A stretch of DNA of 64,000 bases from an uncultured Comamonas sp. (GCA_947306475.1 CAMZGS010000011.1:1-64000), one strand, 5' to 3'. Positions 9,247-22,353 are shown, counted from the stretch's first letter. Notes: a model not told the origin generated them from the letters alone. Translations and numbers: made by a program.

Positions 9247-9328
9247 CTTGGGGCTCCTTAGAAAAAGCGAAACTGTCCTGTGCAAGGCGCGGAGTGAAAG
9301 GAACGCCCTCCACCCCGCGCTCCATCAC

Positions 9329-10771
<1,443 letters not shown>

Positions 10772-11638
10772 TTACACAGCGGCGGCGCCTGCGACGATTT
10801 CCGACAACTCGGTCGTGATCGCTGCCTGACGCGTCTTGTTGTAGACCAGCTTCAACTCGCTGATGACGTTGCCCGCGTTGTCGGTCGCTGCCTTCATGGC
10901 CACCATACGCGCCGACTGCTCGGACGCCATGTTCTCGGCCACGGCCTGATACACCAGAGACTCAATGTAGCGAACCAGGAGATCGTCGATCACGGTCTGG
11001 GCATCGGGCTCATAGATGTACTCCCACGACGCACCGGTCTTCTGCGCGCTCATCTCCTCGCTGGACAGCGGCAGCAGCTGTTCGACCACTGCCTCCTGCT
11101 TCATGGTGTTGATGAACTTGGTGTAGCACAGGTACACCGCGTTGATCTTGCCTTGAGCGTACTGATCCAGCAGCGTTTTCACCGGCCCAATCAGCTTTTC
11201 CAGGTGCGGCTGATCGCCCAAGCCTGTTACTTGCGAGACCACCTTCACGCCCGAGCGGTTCAGGAAGCCCAGCCCCTTGTTGCCGATGGCCACGGCATCC
11301 GCCGTCACGCCCTGGGCCTGCAAATCGCGCAGCTTGTTGGTTACAACACGCAATACGTTGGTGTTCAAACCACCACACAAGCCCTTGTCGGTTGTCACCA
11401 CAATGACGCCAGCTTTCTTGACGTCATGCAGCTGCATGAAGGGGTGCTTGTACTCCGGATTGGCTTCACCCAGATGGGCAGCGATGTTGCGAACCTTCTC
11501 GCTGTAGGGGCGTGCAGCCAGCATCCGGTCCTGCGCCTTGCGCATCTTGGATGCGGCCACCATTTCCATGGCTTTGGTGATCTTCTTGGTGTTTTCCACC
11601 GAAGCGATCTTGCCGCGTATTTCCTTACCTACTGCCAT
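10772..11638 (-). CDS. atpG: F1Fo ATP synthase gamma subunit
   Basis: A 288-residue rotor shaft. It opens [32 protein letters not shown], diagnostic of gamma, and ends with the C-terminal helix carrying [12 protein letters not shown] and [11 protein letters not shown]. These two termini form the coiled coil inside the alpha3beta3 ring. Length equals the E. coli protein to within a residue or two. It lies between atpA and atpD. Confidence 0.98.
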   Translation of the reverse strand: MAVGKEIRGKIASVENTKKITKAMEMVAASKMRKAQDRMLAARPYSEKVRNIAAHLGEANPEYKHPFMQLHDVKKAGVIVVTTDKGLCGGLNTNVLRVVTNKLRDLQAQGVTADAVAIGNKGLGFLNRSGVKVVSQVTGLGDQPHLEKLIGPVKTLLDQYAQGKINAVYLCYTKFINTMKQEAVVEQLLPLSSEEMSAQKTGASWEYIYEPDAQTVIDDLLVRYIESLVYQAVAENMASEQSARMVAMKAATDNAGNVISELKLVYNKTRQAAITTELSEIVAGAAAV

Positions 11639-11656
11639 AAGGCCTCCTCGTCCGGG

Positions 11657-13216
11657 TTAAGCGAACGACTTCTTGAACGCAGCGATGGCAGCGGTCAATT
11701 CGGCTTCGTCTTTGCCTTCCTTGTCGAAAGCACGGTTTTGGTTCAGACGGTCCAGCAGGGCAGAATGGCTGGTCTTCAGGAACTGGTGCAGACCAGATTC
11801 GAATTCCAGAACCTTCTTCACGTCGATGTCGTCCATGAACCCCTTGTTCACGGCAAACAGCGACACGGCCATCAGGGCGATGGGCAGAGGCGAGTACTGA
11901 GGCTGCTTGAGCAGTTCGGTCACGCGGGCACCGCGGTCCAGCTGCTTGCGGGTGGCTTCGTCCAGGTCGGAAGCGAACTGTGCGAACGCAGCCAGCTCAC
12001 GGTACTGTGCCAGGTCGGTACGGATACCACCGGACAGGCCCTTGATCAGCTTGGTCTGTGCAGCACCACCCACGCGGGACACCGAGATACCGGCGTTGAT
12101 GGCGGGACGGATACCGGCGTTGAACAGGTTGGTTTCCAGGAAGATCTGACCGTCGGTAATCGAAATCACGTTCGTGGGCACGAAAGCGGACACGTCACCT
12201 GCCTGGGTTTCAATGATCGGCAGGGCGGTCAGCGAACCGGTCTTGCCCTTGACTTCACCCTTGGTGAAGGCTTCCACGTAGTCGGCGTTCACGCGAGCGG
12301 CACGCTCCAGCAGACGCGAGTGGAGGTAGAACACGTCGCCAGGGAAGGCTTCACGTCCCGGGGGACGGCGCAGCAGCAGCGACACTTGACGGTAAGCAAC
12401 AGCCTGCTTGGACAGGTCGTCGTACACGATCAGGGCATCCTGACCACGATCGCGGAAGTATTCGCCCATGGTGCAGCCTGCGTAGGCAGACACGTACTGC
12501 ATGGCTGCGGATTCGGAAGCGGTCGCAGCCACGACGATGGTGTATTCCATCGCACCGGCTTGCTCCAGAGCGCGCACCACGTTCTTGATCGAAGAAGCCT
12601 TCTGACCGATGGCCACGTAGATACAGGTAACGCCCTGGCCCTTCTGGTTGATGATGGCGTCGATGGCCACAGCGGTCTTACCGGTCTGACGGTCACCAAT
12701 GATCAGCTCACGCTGGCCACGGCCGATTGGCACCATCGAGTCGATGGACTTGATACCGGTTTGCAGGGGCTGGTCCACGGACTGACGTGCGATCACGCCA
12801 GGAGCCACCTTTTCGATCACGTCGGTCAGCTTGGCGTTGATGGGACCCTTGCCGTCGATGGGCTGGCCCAGTGCGTTCACCACACGACCGATCAGCTCAG
12901 GACCGACGGGCACTTCCAGAATACGGCCCGTGCACTTGACGGTGTCGCCCTCGGAGATGTGCTCATAGCCACCCAAGATCACGGCACCCACGGAGTCACG
13001 CTCCAGGTTCAGTGCCAGACCGTAGCTGGGCTGGCCATTGGCGTCGGCGGGGAATTCGAGCATTTCGCCCTGCATCACATCAGACAGGCCGTGCACGCGC
13101 ACGATACCGTCGGTCACCGACACCACGGTGCCCTGGTTACGGATGTCGCTGCCTGCTTCCAGCCCTGCGATGCGGCTCTTGATCAGTTCAGAAATTTCTG
13201 CGGGATTGAGTTGCAT
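11657..13216 (-). CDS. atpA: F1Fo ATP synthase alpha subunit
   Basis: A 519-residue non-catalytic nucleotide-binding subunit of F1. It opens [16 protein letters not shown], has Walker A GDRQTGKT and the conserved GMRPAINAG-type segment ([18 protein letters not shown]). The ATG at 13216 is preceded by an AAGGAA-type site; the frame extends 13 codons further upstream. The gene order H-A-G is canonical. Confidence 0.98.
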   Translation of the reverse strand: MQLNPAEISELIKSRIAGLEAGSDIRNQGTVVSVTDGIVRVHGLSDVMQGEMLEFPADANGQPSYGLALNLERDSVGAVILGGYEHISEGDTVKCTGRILEVPVGPELIGRVVNALGQPIDGKGPINAKLTDVIEKVAPGVIARQSVDQPLQTGIKSIDSMVPIGRGQRELIIGDRQTGKTAVAIDAIINQKGQGVTCIYVAIGQKASSIKNVVRALEQAGAMEYTIVVAATASESAAMQYVSAYAGCTMGEYFRDRGQDALIVYDDLSKQAVAYRQVSLLLRRPPGREAFPGDVFYLHSRLLERAARVNADYVEAFTKGEVKGKTGSLTALPIIETQAGDVSAFVPTNVISITDGQIFLETNLFNAGIRPAINAGISVSRVGGAAQTKLIKGLSGGIRTDLAQYRELAAFAQFASDLDEATRKQLDRGARVTELLKQPQYSPLPIALMAVSLFAVNKGFMDDIDVKKVLEFESGLHQFLKTSHSALLDRLNQNRAFDKEGKDEAELTAAIAAFKKSFA

Positions 13217-13262
13217 GACTCTTTCCTTATTCCTTTGAGTTTGCCCAGTCCTCACGCTGCGC

Positions 13263-13802
13263 TTACGCAGTGAGGGCTGCTTTCATTTGTTCCAGGCGGG
13301 CCTTGATCGAGGTATCGAGCACCTCGTCGCCCACCACGACGCGCACGCCACCGATCAAGCTCTCATCGATCTTGACGGACAGGCTCAGCTTGCGACCAAA
13401 ACGCTTTTCCAGCGTGCCGGCCAGTTCGGCCAGAGCAGCTTCATCCATGGGGAAAGCGCTGTACACAATGGCATCCGAGGTGCCACTGAGTCGGTTGACA
13501 AGCCCGCGGAACTGCACAGCCATCTCAGGCAGGGCATCCAGGCGGCCATTTTCGAGAATGACACGCAAAAAATTGCGTGCCGCGTCGGGCAATGCCGAAC
13601 GGGCCACCCCAGCGATGACGCCCAGCACCTGCTCGGCATTCACTTTGGGGTTGTCGGCCAATTGGCGCAATTGCGGGTCGGCGGCAATCGCCGCCAATTC
13701 CTCCACCCAAGCGACAGTAGCACCCAAGTCGCTGCCCGACTGCGAGCAGTGCTTGAACAGGGCTTCAGCGTAAGGACGGGCAATGGTGGCGAGTTCTGCC
13801 AT
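13263..13802 (-). CDS. atpH: F1Fo ATP synthase delta subunit
   Basis: A 179-residue peripheral-stalk subunit connecting the b dimer to the top of F1. It begins [18 protein letters not shown], the N-terminal helical-bundle signature (RPYAxALF), and ends with the conserved [20 protein letters not shown] segment. Length is typical. It is flanked by atpF and atpA with gaps of 12 nt and 46 nt. Confidence 0.97.
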   Translation of the reverse strand: MAELATIARPYAEALFKHCSQSGSDLGATVAWVEELAAIAADPQLRQLADNPKVNAEQVLGVIAGVARSALPDAARNFLRVILENGRLDALPEMAVQFRGLVNRLSGTSDAIVYSAFPMDEAALAELAGTLEKRFGRKLSLSVKIDESLIGGVRVVVGDEVLDTSIKARLEQMKAALTA

Positions 13803-13814
13803 GTGTGCTCTTCC

Positions 13815-14285
13815 TTACAGCTCTGTCTTGAGGCGGTTCAGCAGATCAGCATGGGCGCGTGCATCCACTTCCTTGCGAAGGATCTGCTCGGCGCCCTTGA
13901 CAGCCAGTGCAGCCACTTGCTCACGCAGGGCTTCACGGGCTGCAATGGCTTGCTGCTCGGCTTCGGCGCGGGCAGCGGCAACAATCTTGTTGCCTTCTTC
14001 TGTCGCGCGCGCCTTGGCTTCTTCAATGATGGCCTGGGCGCGGCGGTCGGCGTCCGCAAGGCGCGAAGCTGTTTCGTTGCGTGCCTGAGCCAGTTCCTGC
14101 TCCACACGCTGGTTGGCAGCACGCAGGTCGGATTTGGCTTTATCTGCAGCAGCGAGGCCATCGGCGATTTTCTGGGCTCGCTCATCCAGTGCCTTCGCGA
14201 TCGGGGGCCACACGAACGACATCGTGAACCACACCAGGATCAGGAAAACAATGGCCTGAACGAACAGGGTCGCGTTAATACTCAC
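13815..14285 (-). CDS. atpF: F1Fo ATP synthase b subunit
   Basis: A 156-residue stator subunit. One membrane helix at residues about 5-27 ([20 protein letters not shown]) is followed by a long charged amphipathic helix (residues about 35-150) rich in Ala, Glu and Arg that dimerises as the peripheral stalk. Size equals E. coli AtpF. It lies between atpE and atpH. Confidence 0.97.
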   Translation of the reverse strand: MSINATLFVQAIVFLILVWFTMSFVWPPIAKALDERAQKIADGLAAADKAKSDLRAANQRVEQELAQARNETASRLADADRRAQAIIEEAKARATEEGNKIVAAARAEAEQQAIAAREALREQVAALAVKGAEQILRKEVDARAHADLLNRLKTEL

Positions 14286-14321
14286 GGCAACACCTTTCTA
14301 TTCTTCGGCGTTGATCGGAGC

Positions 14322-14606
<285 letters not shown>

Positions 14607-14619
14607 TTAAGGGGAAAGG

Positions 14620-15498
<879 letters not shown>

Positions 15499-15515
15499 TC
15501 AAATATTTAAGCGAT

Positions 15516-15989
15516 TCAATGAGTACGAGCCCGCCCCGCAAACAAGGCCAACCCATACGTCTTCATGACAATGACCATTCCCGCCAGCAGGGCCAGCCAG
15601 TTCAGGTCTTTGACCAAGCGAGGTGCAGCCACCAACATGGCGATACACAGCACCCACTTCACCAATTCCCAACCAAAGAGCCGCGCCACGGCCGTACCCG
15701 CATGTGCGGCCTGGCGCACCACAGCCCGCGCAAACACCATGGCGGGCAGCACGACGACCAGGCCACCGTACCCGGCGGACCAACCTGCCGCCTCACCGGC
15801 CAGCACCCACGCCAACGCGGCAACCACCACGACCACCGCACACTGGATGCCTACCAGACGCCACACAGACCACTGCCGACCATGGCGCTCGCGCCAGGCT
15901 TGCGCCTCTTGCGCAGTAAGCGGCTTGAATTGCGACTCTTCGTCCTCAAGTTCCGGGTTGTGGGCCCATTGATCGTTCTTTTGATCCAT
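15516..15989 (-). CDS. atpI: ATP synthase subunit I-like protein (AtpI)
   Basis: A 157-residue protein with a charged N-terminal tail (about 45 residues, Asp/Glu/Gln rich) and four predicted membrane segments between residues about 45 and 150. It has little motif content, as is usual for AtpI, the c-ring assembly or cation-binding accessory. Identification rests on its position as first gene of the atp operon, 32 nt ahead of atpB, and on the four-helix layout with GGLVVVLPAMVFAR. Confidence in the family is good, in the precise role moderate. Confidence 0.82.
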   Translation of the reverse strand: MDQKNDQWAHNPELEDEESQFKPLTAQEAQAWRERHGRQWSVWRLVGIQCAVVVVVAALAWVLAGEAAGWSAGYGGLVVVLPAMVFARAVVRQAAHAGTAVARLFGWELVKWVLCIAMLVAAPRLVKDLNWLALLAGMVIVMKTYGLALFAGRARTH

Positions 15990-16034
15990 GTGTTGAACAC
16001 CCCCAGTGCCCGTGTAACTTTTTCAAAGCCCTTA

Positions 16035-16040
16035 ATTATA
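16035..16040 (-). promoter_or_regulatory. candidate -10 element of the atp operon promoter
   Basis: Reading the minus strand, TATAAT occurs 46 nt upstream of the atpI start in the AT-rich gap between the atp operon and ybeD. A poor -35 match (TTACGT) sits at 16060-16065 with a 19-bp spacer. Apart from this the 15990-16248 gap holds nothing I can support. Confidence 0.4.
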
Positions 16041-16248
16041 CGTAGAAACCCCGGAGAAAACGTAAGTGCCGGGGCTCTACATACGTGTTTCCACGCAAAA
16101 TACCCGCTGCACGAAAGCCGCCGCCTGCACACCTCAGGTTACAGCCGGTTGCAGCAACAACATCCTCGCCAGCCCCGACTCCATGCTGCAGCGCCGCAAC
16201 GATAGCGCAGCCTGCTTCCTACACCAAGCAAAGACCCTGGATTCACCC

Positions 16249-16554
16249 ATGAGCACCACCCCCATCGCCACATCCGATGCCTCCGCCGATCCGCGCAAGG
16301 ATTCGCTGATCGAGTACCCCTCGCTGTTTCCCATCAAGGTCATGGGTTTGCGCACCGACGATTTCGCCCACCAGATCGCCCAGGTGGCCCGGCAGTTCGA
16401 CCCGTTTTTCGACCCCGGCACCATAGAGCAACGCCCCAGCAGCAGTGGCAAGTACCTGGGCCTGACCATCACCATCACCGCCACCAGCCGCGAGCAGCTC
16501 GATGGCCTGTACATGGCGCTGACCAGCCACCACGCCGTCAAGGTGGTGCTGTGA
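16249..16554 (+). CDS. ybeD: DUF493/YbeD-family protein
   Basis: A 101-residue protein with the compact DUF493 fold: [11 protein letters not shown] near the start, then [17 protein letters not shown] and [18 protein letters not shown] at the end. This small ACT-like family is regularly found directly upstream of lipB, as here; a regulatory link to lipoylation is suspected in the family but not shown. The ATG at 16249 matches the family length; the open frame runs further upstream. Its TGA overlaps the lipB start GTG (GTGA). Confidence 0.9.
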   Translation: MSTTPIATSDASADPRKDSLIEYPSLFPIKVMGLRTDDFAHQIAQVARQFDPFFDPGTIEQRPSSSGKYLGLTITITATSREQLDGLYMALTSHHAVKVVL

Positions 16555-17267
16555 GCATGCCTCCCTCCCCGCCACTGGATGTGCGGCTGCTGGGCCGGGT
16601 GGATTACGCGGCCTGCGTCAGCGCCATGCAGGCTTTTTCTGCGCAGCGCACTCCGGGGACATCCGATGAGCTCTGGATTTGTGAGCACGCACCCACTTTC
16701 ACACAGGGTCTGGCAGGCAAGGCCGAACATGTGCTGCAACCAGGCGCCATCCCTGTGGTGGCCACCAACCGTGGCGGGCAGGTGACGTACCACGGCCCCG
16801 GGCAGGTGGTGGCCTATCCGCTGCTGGATCTGCAGCGCCGCGGCTACTACGTGAAGGAATACGTGTTCCGTCTGGAAGAGGCCGCCCTGCGCACCCTGGA
16901 ACACTGGGGCATCGTGGGCCACCGCGTGGCCGGAGCGCCCGGCATCTATGTGCGCCTGGACGATCCGTTCAGCCACGCCATGCTGCCCCAGCGCCCCCAG
17001 CGGCGCGAACCGGGCAGCGCCGCGCCGCAGCCGGACTTCACCGGGCTGGGCAAGATTGCAGCCCTGGGCATCAAGGTCAGCCGCCATTGCAGCTACCACG
17101 GCCTGGCGCTGAACGTGGCCATGGATCTGGAGCCCTTCCGGCGCATCCACCCCTGCGGCTACACCGATCTGATCACGGTGGACATGGCCCGTCTGGGCGT
17201 CACCGCCACCTGGCAGGAAGTGGCACTGGTGCTGGCCCGGCAACTGGAACGACGCCTCGTCCCCTGA
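16551..17267 (+). CDS. lipB: lipoyl(octanoyl) transferase
   Basis: A 238-residue enzyme moving octanoate from acyl-carrier protein to lipoyl-dependent enzymes. The hallmark [11 protein letters not shown] is present, with the catalytic pair Lys168 ([11 protein letters not shown]) and Cys202 (HPCGYTD). An insertion of about 25 residues, Pro/Arg/Gln rich, lies before the lysine motif. The start is the GTG at 16551, overlapping ybeD, or the ATG at 16557 two codons later. lipA, often next in this group, is not adjacent; the following gene is on the other strand, so lipoate synthase must be encoded elsewhere. Confidence 0.95.
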   Translation: MSMPPSPPLDVRLLGRVDYAACVSAMQAFSAQRTPGTSDELWICEHAPTFTQGLAGKAEHVLQPGAIPVVATNRGGQVTYHGPGQVVAYPLLDLQRRGYYVKEYVFRLEEAALRTLEHWGIVGHRVAGAPGIYVRLDDPFSHAMLPQRPQRREPGSAAPQPDFTGLGKIAALGIKVSRHCSYHGLALNVAMDLEPFRRIHPCGYTDLITVDMARLGVTATWQEVALVLARQLERRLVP

Positions 17268-17370
17268 TATAAAAAACAATAGCTGCCTGCGCTTGCTATA
17301 CCTGAAATTCAAGGCATAAATATCCTGAAATCCGGTAAATACGCGCGCAAGCAGCTATTTTTTTAAAAGC
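17268..17370. repeat. dispersed intergenic repeat, inverted pair
   Basis: Two facing copies of the AATAGCTGC...GCGC element: AAAAAACAATAGCTGC on the left and, in reverse complement, AAAAAAATAGCTGCTTGCGC from 17345-17365. They are separated by an AT-rich spacer of about 45 nt and fill the gap between convergent lipB and the M20 peptidase gene. They could fold into a long hairpin and act as a shared transcription stop. Confidence 0.6.
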
Positions 17371-17389
17371 ACCGTATCTGATCAGTGAC

Positions 17390-18883
17390 TTATGCTGCCT
17401 GCACCTCGGCCACGGCAGGCGCGGGCGGCATGGCAGCAATCACCTGCGCCACGGCGGCGGTGAGCTTCTTGGCATACGGCACATGCAGGAACTCGTTGGG
17501 GCCGTGGGCATTGCTTTGTGGGCCGAGCACACCGCAGACCATCATCTGCGCGCGCGGGAAGCCCTGGCTGAGCATGTTCATCAGCGGAATCGTGCCGCCC
17601 TGGCCGATGTAACCGCAATCGGCGCCAAAGTGCGCACGGCTGGCGGTGTGCAGCGCCTGTTCGAACCAGGGCGCCATATCGGGCGCGTTCCAGCCGTTGG
17701 CGCTCGATGCCCCTTCCCACGTCACCCTGGCCCGATAGGGTGCGTTGTCTTCCAGCAGCGTCTTGAGCTCCTGCACGCAGGCGGCAGCATCCACCAGCGG
17801 CGGCAGGCGCAGGCTGAGCTGAAACGCCGTGTACGGGCGCAGCACATTGCCCGCATCCTGCAGCGCGGGCAGCCCTTCGGCGCCGGTGACCGACAGCGTC
17901 GGCTCCCAGGTGCGCTTGAGCAGCGCCTGCACCGGGTCCTGGGTGGTGGGCAGGGCAAACAGCGTGGAGCCGCCGCAGTCGTGGTGCGCCCAGGGAAAGC
18001 GGCTGTAGGCGGCATCGCCCAAGATGGCCGCTGTGGCCTGGGCCTGCGCAATGCGCTCCGGGGGGATGGTGCAGTGGAAGCTGGCGGGCAGCACGCGCCC
18101 GGTGGCACTGTCCTCCAGGCGATCGAGCACCTGGCGCAGGATGCGGAAAGACGACGGCACCACGCCCGAGGCATCGCCCGAGTGCACGCCCTCGGTCAGG
18201 ATCTGCACCTTCAGCGTGCCGCTGGCCATGCCGCGCAGGCTGGTGGTCAGCCACAGCTGGTCGTAGTTGCCTGCACCGCTGTCCAGGCAGATCACCAGAC
18301 CGACGTCCCCCAGACGCGGCTTCAGGGCATCGATATAGGGCAGCAGATCGCCCGAGCCGCTTTCCTCGCTGGTCTCGATCAGGCCGACGATGCGCGGGTG
18401 CGCGACGTTCTGTGTCTTGAGCGCCTGGATGGCGGCAATGCTGGCGTAGATGGCATAGCCGTCGTCGGCGCCACCTCGGCCATAGAGGCGATCGCCCTCG
18501 AGCACCGGCGTCCACGGCCCCAGGTGGCTGCGCCAGCCGTCGAACTCGGGCTGCTTGTCCAGGTGGCCATACATCAGCACCGTGGGGCTGGTGGCGGCAT
18601 TGGCGTTGGGCTGGGTGCCCTCCACCTCAAAAAACAGCAGCGGCGTGCGCCCCGGCAGGCGCACGATCTCCAGCCGCAGACCGGCCACCTTCTGCGCCTC
18701 CACCCAACTGGCGGCATTGCGCACCACCTGCTCCAGCAGGCCTTGCTGCTGCCAGTCCGGCGCAAACATGGGCGACTTGGCCGGAATGGCGATGTAGTCC
18801 TTGAGCTGGGGCAGGATGCTGCTGTCCCACTGCGCGCTCACTTGCGCAAGTGCTTGGCTGGTGTCTAAAGTGGTGGTCGTCAT
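17390..18883 (-). CDS. M20-family metallopeptidase (ArgE/DapE/CPG2 clan)
   Basis: A 497-residue cytosolic dizinc hydrolase. Ligand motifs are all present: GHLDKQ (His and Asp, about residue 107), GGADDG (bridging Asp), IETSEESGS (catalytic and ligand Glu), a CLDSGAG Asp and a C-terminal NAHGPNEF His. A lid or dimerisation domain lies in the middle. The length and the GHLDKQPEFDGW context point to the CNDP/dipeptidase-like branch rather than ArgE or DapE, so a di- or aminopeptidase role is likely but unproven. The start ATG at 18883 has no Shine-Dalgarno sequence; the dispersed repeat forms its leader (18884-18944). Confidence 0.85.
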   Translation of the reverse strand: MTTTTLDTSQALAQVSAQWDSSILPQLKDYIAIPAKSPMFAPDWQQQGLLEQVVRNAASWVEAQKVAGLRLEIVRLPGRTPLLFFEVEGTQPNANAATSPTVLMYGHLDKQPEFDGWRSHLGPWTPVLEGDRLYGRGGADDGYAIYASIAAIQALKTQNVAHPRIVGLIETSEESGSGDLLPYIDALKPRLGDVGLVICLDSGAGNYDQLWLTTSLRGMASGTLKVQILTEGVHSGDASGVVPSSFRILRQVLDRLEDSATGRVLPASFHCTIPPERIAQAQATAAILGDAAYSRFPWAHHDCGGSTLFALPTTQDPVQALLKRTWEPTLSVTGAEGLPALQDAGNVLRPYTAFQLSLRLPPLVDAAACVQELKTLLEDNAPYRARVTWEGASSANGWNAPDMAPWFEQALHTASRAHFGADCGYIGQGGTIPLMNMLSQGFPRAQMMVCGVLGPQSNAHGPNEFLHVPYAKKLTAAVAQVIAAMPPAPAVAEVQAA

Positions 18884-18944
18884 AAATTTAAGAAAAAAGT
18901 GGCTCTAGCGCTTGCTGGGTAAGCGCCAATAGCTATAAAAATTA
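18884..18944 (-). repeat. dispersed repeat forming the leader of the M20 peptidase gene
   Basis: On the minus strand the element reads TATAGCTATTGGCGCTTAC, then AAGCGCTAGAGCCACTTTTT and ends TTAAATTT directly at the ATG. It matches the copies before ugd (50107) and the sulfatase-like gene (41633) in the same orientation. There is no purine-rich ribosome binding site. Confidence 0.7.
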
Positions 18945-19874
18945 CAAACCCAGCATGATCTTGAGGTTCTGCACCGCCGCGCCGCTGGCGCCCTTGCCCA
19001 GGTTGTCCAAGCGGGCGATCAGCACGGCCTGGCGGTAGGTGTCGTTGCCGAACACGCGCAGCTCCAGGCGGTTGGTGTTGGCCAGGGTGTCGGCGGCCAG
19101 CTTGGCATCCTCGGTGGCGGGCAGCACCTGCACCCACTGCTCGGGGGTGTTGGTGCGGGCGTAGTGCGCGGCCAGCACGTTATGCACATCGGCCACGCTG
19201 GGCTGACCCGGCAGGGTATCCAGGTGCAGCGGCAGCTCCACCAGCATGCCTTGGCGGAAATTACCCACCGCCGGGATGAAGATGGGGCGACGGGTGAGGC
19301 CGGTGTAGCGCAGGATTTCCGGAATGTGCTTGTGCGCCAAACCCAGGGCGTAAGCCTCGTGCGGGGCAGCGCTGCCCGCTTCGTAGGCCTCAATCATGGT
19401 GCGGCCACCGCCCGAGTAGCCCGATACGGCAGGCAGGGCCAGCGGATGGTCGGCAGGCACCAGACCCGCATCGACCAACGGGCGCAACAGCGCGATGGCG
19501 CCGGTGGCGTAGCAGCCGGGGTTGGAGACACGTGTGGCGTTGCGAATGGCATCGAGCTGACCTTCGGCCAGCTCGGCAAAGCCATAGACCCAGTCGAGTG
19601 CCACGCGGTGCGCGGTGGAGGCATCGATGATCTTGATGGCCTTGCCGGTCTCTGCCGTGATGCTGTCCACCAGGGCCACCGTTTCGCGGGCTGCATCGTC
19701 GTGCAGGCACAGGATGACCACATCCACGCCAGCGATCAGCGCACGCTTGGCGGCGGGGTCCTTGCGCAGCTCGGGGGCAATGCTGACCAGCTCGATGCCG
19801 GCCATGCCTTCCAGGCGCTCACGAATCTGCAAGCCGGTGGTGCCAGCCTCTCCGTCGATAAAAATCTTGTACAT
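18942..19874 (-). CDS. argC: N-acetyl-gamma-glutamyl-phosphate reductase (type 2 ArgC)
   Basis: A 310-residue NADPH-dependent arginine biosynthesis enzyme, third step. The N-terminal nucleotide site is the short type-2 form ([21 protein letters not shown]), and the catalytic cysteine is Cys121 in SNPGCYATG. The 310-residue length separates it from the 340-residue type 1 enzymes. The ATG at 19874 is the only sensible start. It lies upstream of the M20 peptidase gene on the same strand, 58 nt apart. Confidence 0.96.
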   Translation of the reverse strand: MYKIFIDGEAGTTGLQIRERLEGMAGIELVSIAPELRKDPAAKRALIAGVDVVILCLHDDAARETVALVDSITAETGKAIKIIDASTAHRVALDWVYGFAELAEGQLDAIRNATRVSNPGCYATGAIALLRPLVDAGLVPADHPLALPAVSGYSGGGRTMIEAYEAGSAAPHEAYALGLAHKHIPEILRYTGLTRRPIFIPAVGNFRQGMLVELPLHLDTLPGQPSVADVHNVLAAHYARTNTPEQWVQVLPATEDAKLAADTLANTNRLELRVFGNDTYRQAVLIARLDNLGKGASGAAVQNLKIMLGL

Positions 19875-19988
19875 GGGGCGTTACTCTTGAATGGGAGGGT
19901 AAAGTTGCCGCCGGGCACAGCCCCAGCAAGCCGAACCCGCATTGTCGTGCAGAGCTGCCTTTGCGGCAGCGGTTTGCGCCCACCGCCC

Positions 19989-20008
19989 TACGTAAGAGCA
20001 TACGTAAG
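19989..20008 (+). repeat. direct repeat TACGTAAG x2 upstream of sucC
   Basis: Two copies of TACGTAAG (19989-19996 and 20001-20008) are separated by 4 nt, so they repeat every 12 bp, roughly one helical turn. They lie 163 nt before sucC in the 296-bp gap between argC and sucC. A regulator binding site is possible; I recognise no known operator. The rest of the gap contains nothing else I can support. Confidence 0.4.
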
Positions 20009-20170
20009 CTGTGGCTTACTCCATCTCGGGCTCTGTCGGGGCTGCGTGGTACATTCCGCGATTGCCATGCTTTGCACCCTGGTGCAACCTGTTGTTGAGC
20101 GTCTGTCTTCGGGCCTGCAGCGGGCGAAATCGCGGGCATTCCCTCCTCCGTTACTGAGAGACAAACACGC

Positions 20171-21331
20171 ATGAAAATTCATGAATACCAAGGCAAGGAA
20201 ATCTTGCGTCAGTTTGGCGTGCCCGTACCCCGTGGCATCGCCGCTTTCACCGTGCAAGAAGCTGTGGAAGCCGCACAAAAGCTGGGCGGTCCGATCTGGG
20301 TGGTGAAGGCCCAGATCCACGCTGGTGGCCGTGGCAAGGGTGGTGGCGTGAAGGTCGCCAAGACCCTGGACGATGTGAAGACACTGTCCGAGCAGATCCT
20401 GGGCATGCAGCTGGTGACCCACCAGACCGGCCCGGAAGGTCAGAAAGTGCGTCGTCTGTACATCGAAGAAGGTGCAGACATCCAGAAGGAGTACTACCTG
20501 TCCGTCGTGACCGACCGTGCCACGCAGAAGGTGGCCTTCATCGCTTCGAGCGAAGGCGGCATGGACATCGAGGAAGTGGCCCACAGCACCCCCGAGAAGA
20601 TCGTCAAGGTCTTCGTCGATCCGCTGACTGGCTTCACCACCGCACAGGGTGAAGAGCTGGCCAGGGGCGTGGGCATGCCCGCCGACAGCGTGGCCCAGTT
20701 CGTGGACGTGTGCCAGAAGCTCTACAAGTGCTACATGGACACCGACGCCTCGCTGGTGGAAATCAACCCCCTCAACCGCGACTCCAAGGGCAACATCATT
20801 GCTCTGGACGCCAAGTTCAACTTCGACTCCAACGCCCTGTTCCGCCACCCCGAAATCGTGGCCCTGCGCGACCTGGACGAAGAAGATCCTGCAGAAATCG
20901 AAGCTTCCAAGTTCGACCTGGCCTACATCTCGCTGGACGGCAACATCGGCTGCCTGGTCAATGGCGCGGGTCTGGCCATGGCCACCATGGACACCATCAA
21001 GCTGTTTGGCGGTGAGCCGGCCAACTTCCTGGACGTGGGCGGCGGCGCCACGGCCGAGAAGGTCACCGAAGCCTTCAAGATCATGCTCAAGAACCCCAAG
21101 GTCAAGGGCATTCTGGTCAACATCTTTGGCGGCATCATGCGCTGCGACACCATCGCCACCGGCGTGGTCACCGCCTGCAAGGCCGTGAATCTGTCCGTGC
21201 CGCTGGTGGTGCGCATGAAGGGCACCAATGAAGAGCTGGGCAAGCAGATCCTGGCCGACTCCGGTCTGCCCATCATTGCTGCCGACACCATGGCCGAAGC
21301 TGCCACCAAGATCGTGGCTGCCGTCAAGTAA
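20171..21331 (+). CDS. sucC: succinyl-CoA synthetase beta subunit (ADP-forming)
   Basis: A 386-residue ATP-grasp subunit of the TCA-cycle enzyme that makes ATP from succinyl-CoA. It opens [22 protein letters not shown], has the ATP-grasp lysine region [19 protein letters not shown] and the C-terminal flavodoxin-like phosphate site [10 protein letters not shown]. Full length. The ADP/GDP specificity residues suggest the usual ADP form in bacteria. It is the first gene of sucCD, 26 nt before sucD. Confidence 0.98.
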   Translation: MKIHEYQGKEILRQFGVPVPRGIAAFTVQEAVEAAQKLGGPIWVVKAQIHAGGRGKGGGVKVAKTLDDVKTLSEQILGMQLVTHQTGPEGQKVRRLYIEEGADIQKEYYLSVVTDRATQKVAFIASSEGGMDIEEVAHSTPEKIVKVFVDPLTGFTTAQGEELARGVGMPADSVAQFVDVCQKLYKCYMDTDASLVEINPLNRDSKGNIIALDAKFNFDSNALFRHPEIVALRDLDEEDPAEIEASKFDLAYISLDGNIGCLVNGAGLAMATMDTIKLFGGEPANFLDVGGGATAEKVTEAFKIMLKNPKVKGILVNIFGGIMRCDTIATGVVTACKAVNLSVPLVVRMKGTNEELGKQILADSGLPIIAADTMAEAATKIVAAVK

Positions 21332-21357
21332 ACCGCCCAGGAAAGAGCAACAAGACC

Positions 21358-22260
21358 ATGTCTATCTTTATCAATAAAGACACCAAAGTCATCACCCAGG
21401 GCATCACCGGCAAGACCGGTCAGTTCCACACCGAGAAGTGCCAGGAATACGCCAACGGCAAGAACTGCTTCGTCGCCGGTGTGAACCCCAAGAAGGCTGG
21501 CGAGCGCATTTTTGACATCCCGATCTATGGCTCGGTCAAGGAAGCCGCCAAGGAAACCGGCGCCACCGTCTCCGTGATCTACGTGCCGCCCGCAGGCGCA
21601 GCTGCCGCCATCTGGGAAGCGGTGGAAGCCGATCTGGATCTGGCCATCTGCATCACCGAAGGCATTCCCGTGCGTGACATGCTGGAAGTGCGCAACAAGA
21701 TGAAGGCCAAGGAAGCCGCTGGCGGCAAGAAGACGCTGCTGCTGGGCCCCAACTGCCCCGGCCTGATCACCCCCGAGGAAATCAAGATCGGCATCATGCC
21801 CGGTCACATCCACAAGAAGGGCCGCGTGGGCGTGGTGTCGCGCTCCGGCACGCTGACCTACGAAGCCGTGGCACAGCTGACCGAGCTGGGCATCGGCCAG
21901 TCCTCCGCCGTGGGTATCGGTGGTGACCCGATCAACGGCCTGAAGCACATCGACGTGATGAAGGCCTTCAACGACGACCCCGACACCGACGCCGTGATCA
22001 TGATCGGCGAAATCGGCGGCCCCGACGAAGCCGAAGCTGCCCGCTGGTGCAAGGAACACATGAAGAAGCCCGTGGTCGGCTTCATCGCAGGTGTGACTGC
22101 GCCTCCCGGCAAGCGCATGGGCCACGCTGGCGCGCTGATCTCCGGCGGCGCCGACACGGCCGATGCCAAGCTGGCCATCATGGAAGAGTGCGGTTTCAAG
22201 ATCACCCGCAATCCCTCCGAAATGGGCCGCCTGCTGCAAAGCCTGCTCAAGCAAGCCTAA
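21358..22260 (+). CDS. sucD: succinyl-CoA synthetase alpha subunit
   Basis: A 300-residue CoA-binding and phosphohistidine subunit. It begins MSIFINKDTKVITQGITGKTG, has the CoA-site loop near GVNPKKAG and the active-site histidine near residue 256 (KRMGHAGALISGG). GAG repeats and the ending GRLLQSLLKQA are typical. It is about ten residues longer than the E. coli protein. It partners SucC, and the transcript ends at the hairpin at 22306-22330. Confidence 0.98.
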   Translation: MSIFINKDTKVITQGITGKTGQFHTEKCQEYANGKNCFVAGVNPKKAGERIFDIPIYGSVKEAAKETGATVSVIYVPPAGAAAAIWEAVEADLDLAICITEGIPVRDMLEVRNKMKAKEAAGGKKTLLLGPNCPGLITPEEIKIGIMPGHIHKKGRVGVVSRSGTLTYEAVAQLTELGIGQSSAVGIGGDPINGLKHIDVMKAFNDDPDTDAVIMIGEIGGPDEAEAARWCKEHMKKPVVGFIAGVTAPPGKRMGHAGALISGGADTADAKLAIMEECGFKITRNPSEMGRLLQSLLKQA

Positions 22261-22266
22261 GAAGCC

Positions 22267-22298
22267 TCAAACGCTTGCCCAGCAAGCGTTTGCAGCTA
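22267..22298 (+). repeat. dispersed repeat fragment after sucD
   Basis: A short copy of the dispersed element (AAACGCTTGCCCAGCAAGCG followed by TTTGCAGCTAC) itself forms a CGCTTG/CAAGCG hairpin, between the sucD stop and the terminator. Confidence 0.5.
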
Positions 22299-22301
22299 CA
22301 A

Positions 22302-22336
22302 AAAACCCGCTGACATGCACTGTCAGCGGGTTTTTT
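22302..22336. terminator. bidirectional rho-independent terminator between sucD and the chemoreceptor gene
   Basis: A perfect 10-bp stem CCCGCTGACA / TGTCAGCGGG with a 5-nt loop, A-rich on the left and T6 on the right. It can stop transcripts from sucCD (plus) and from the convergent chemoreceptor gene (minus). Confidence 0.92.
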
Positions 22337-22353
22337 CATGGGCCTGACCGCGT

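Noticed and set aside
11153..13273. 706-codon open frame opposite atpG and atpA
   Set aside because: Antisense shadow with His/Gly-rich, repetitive translation; both atp genes are complete on the other strand.
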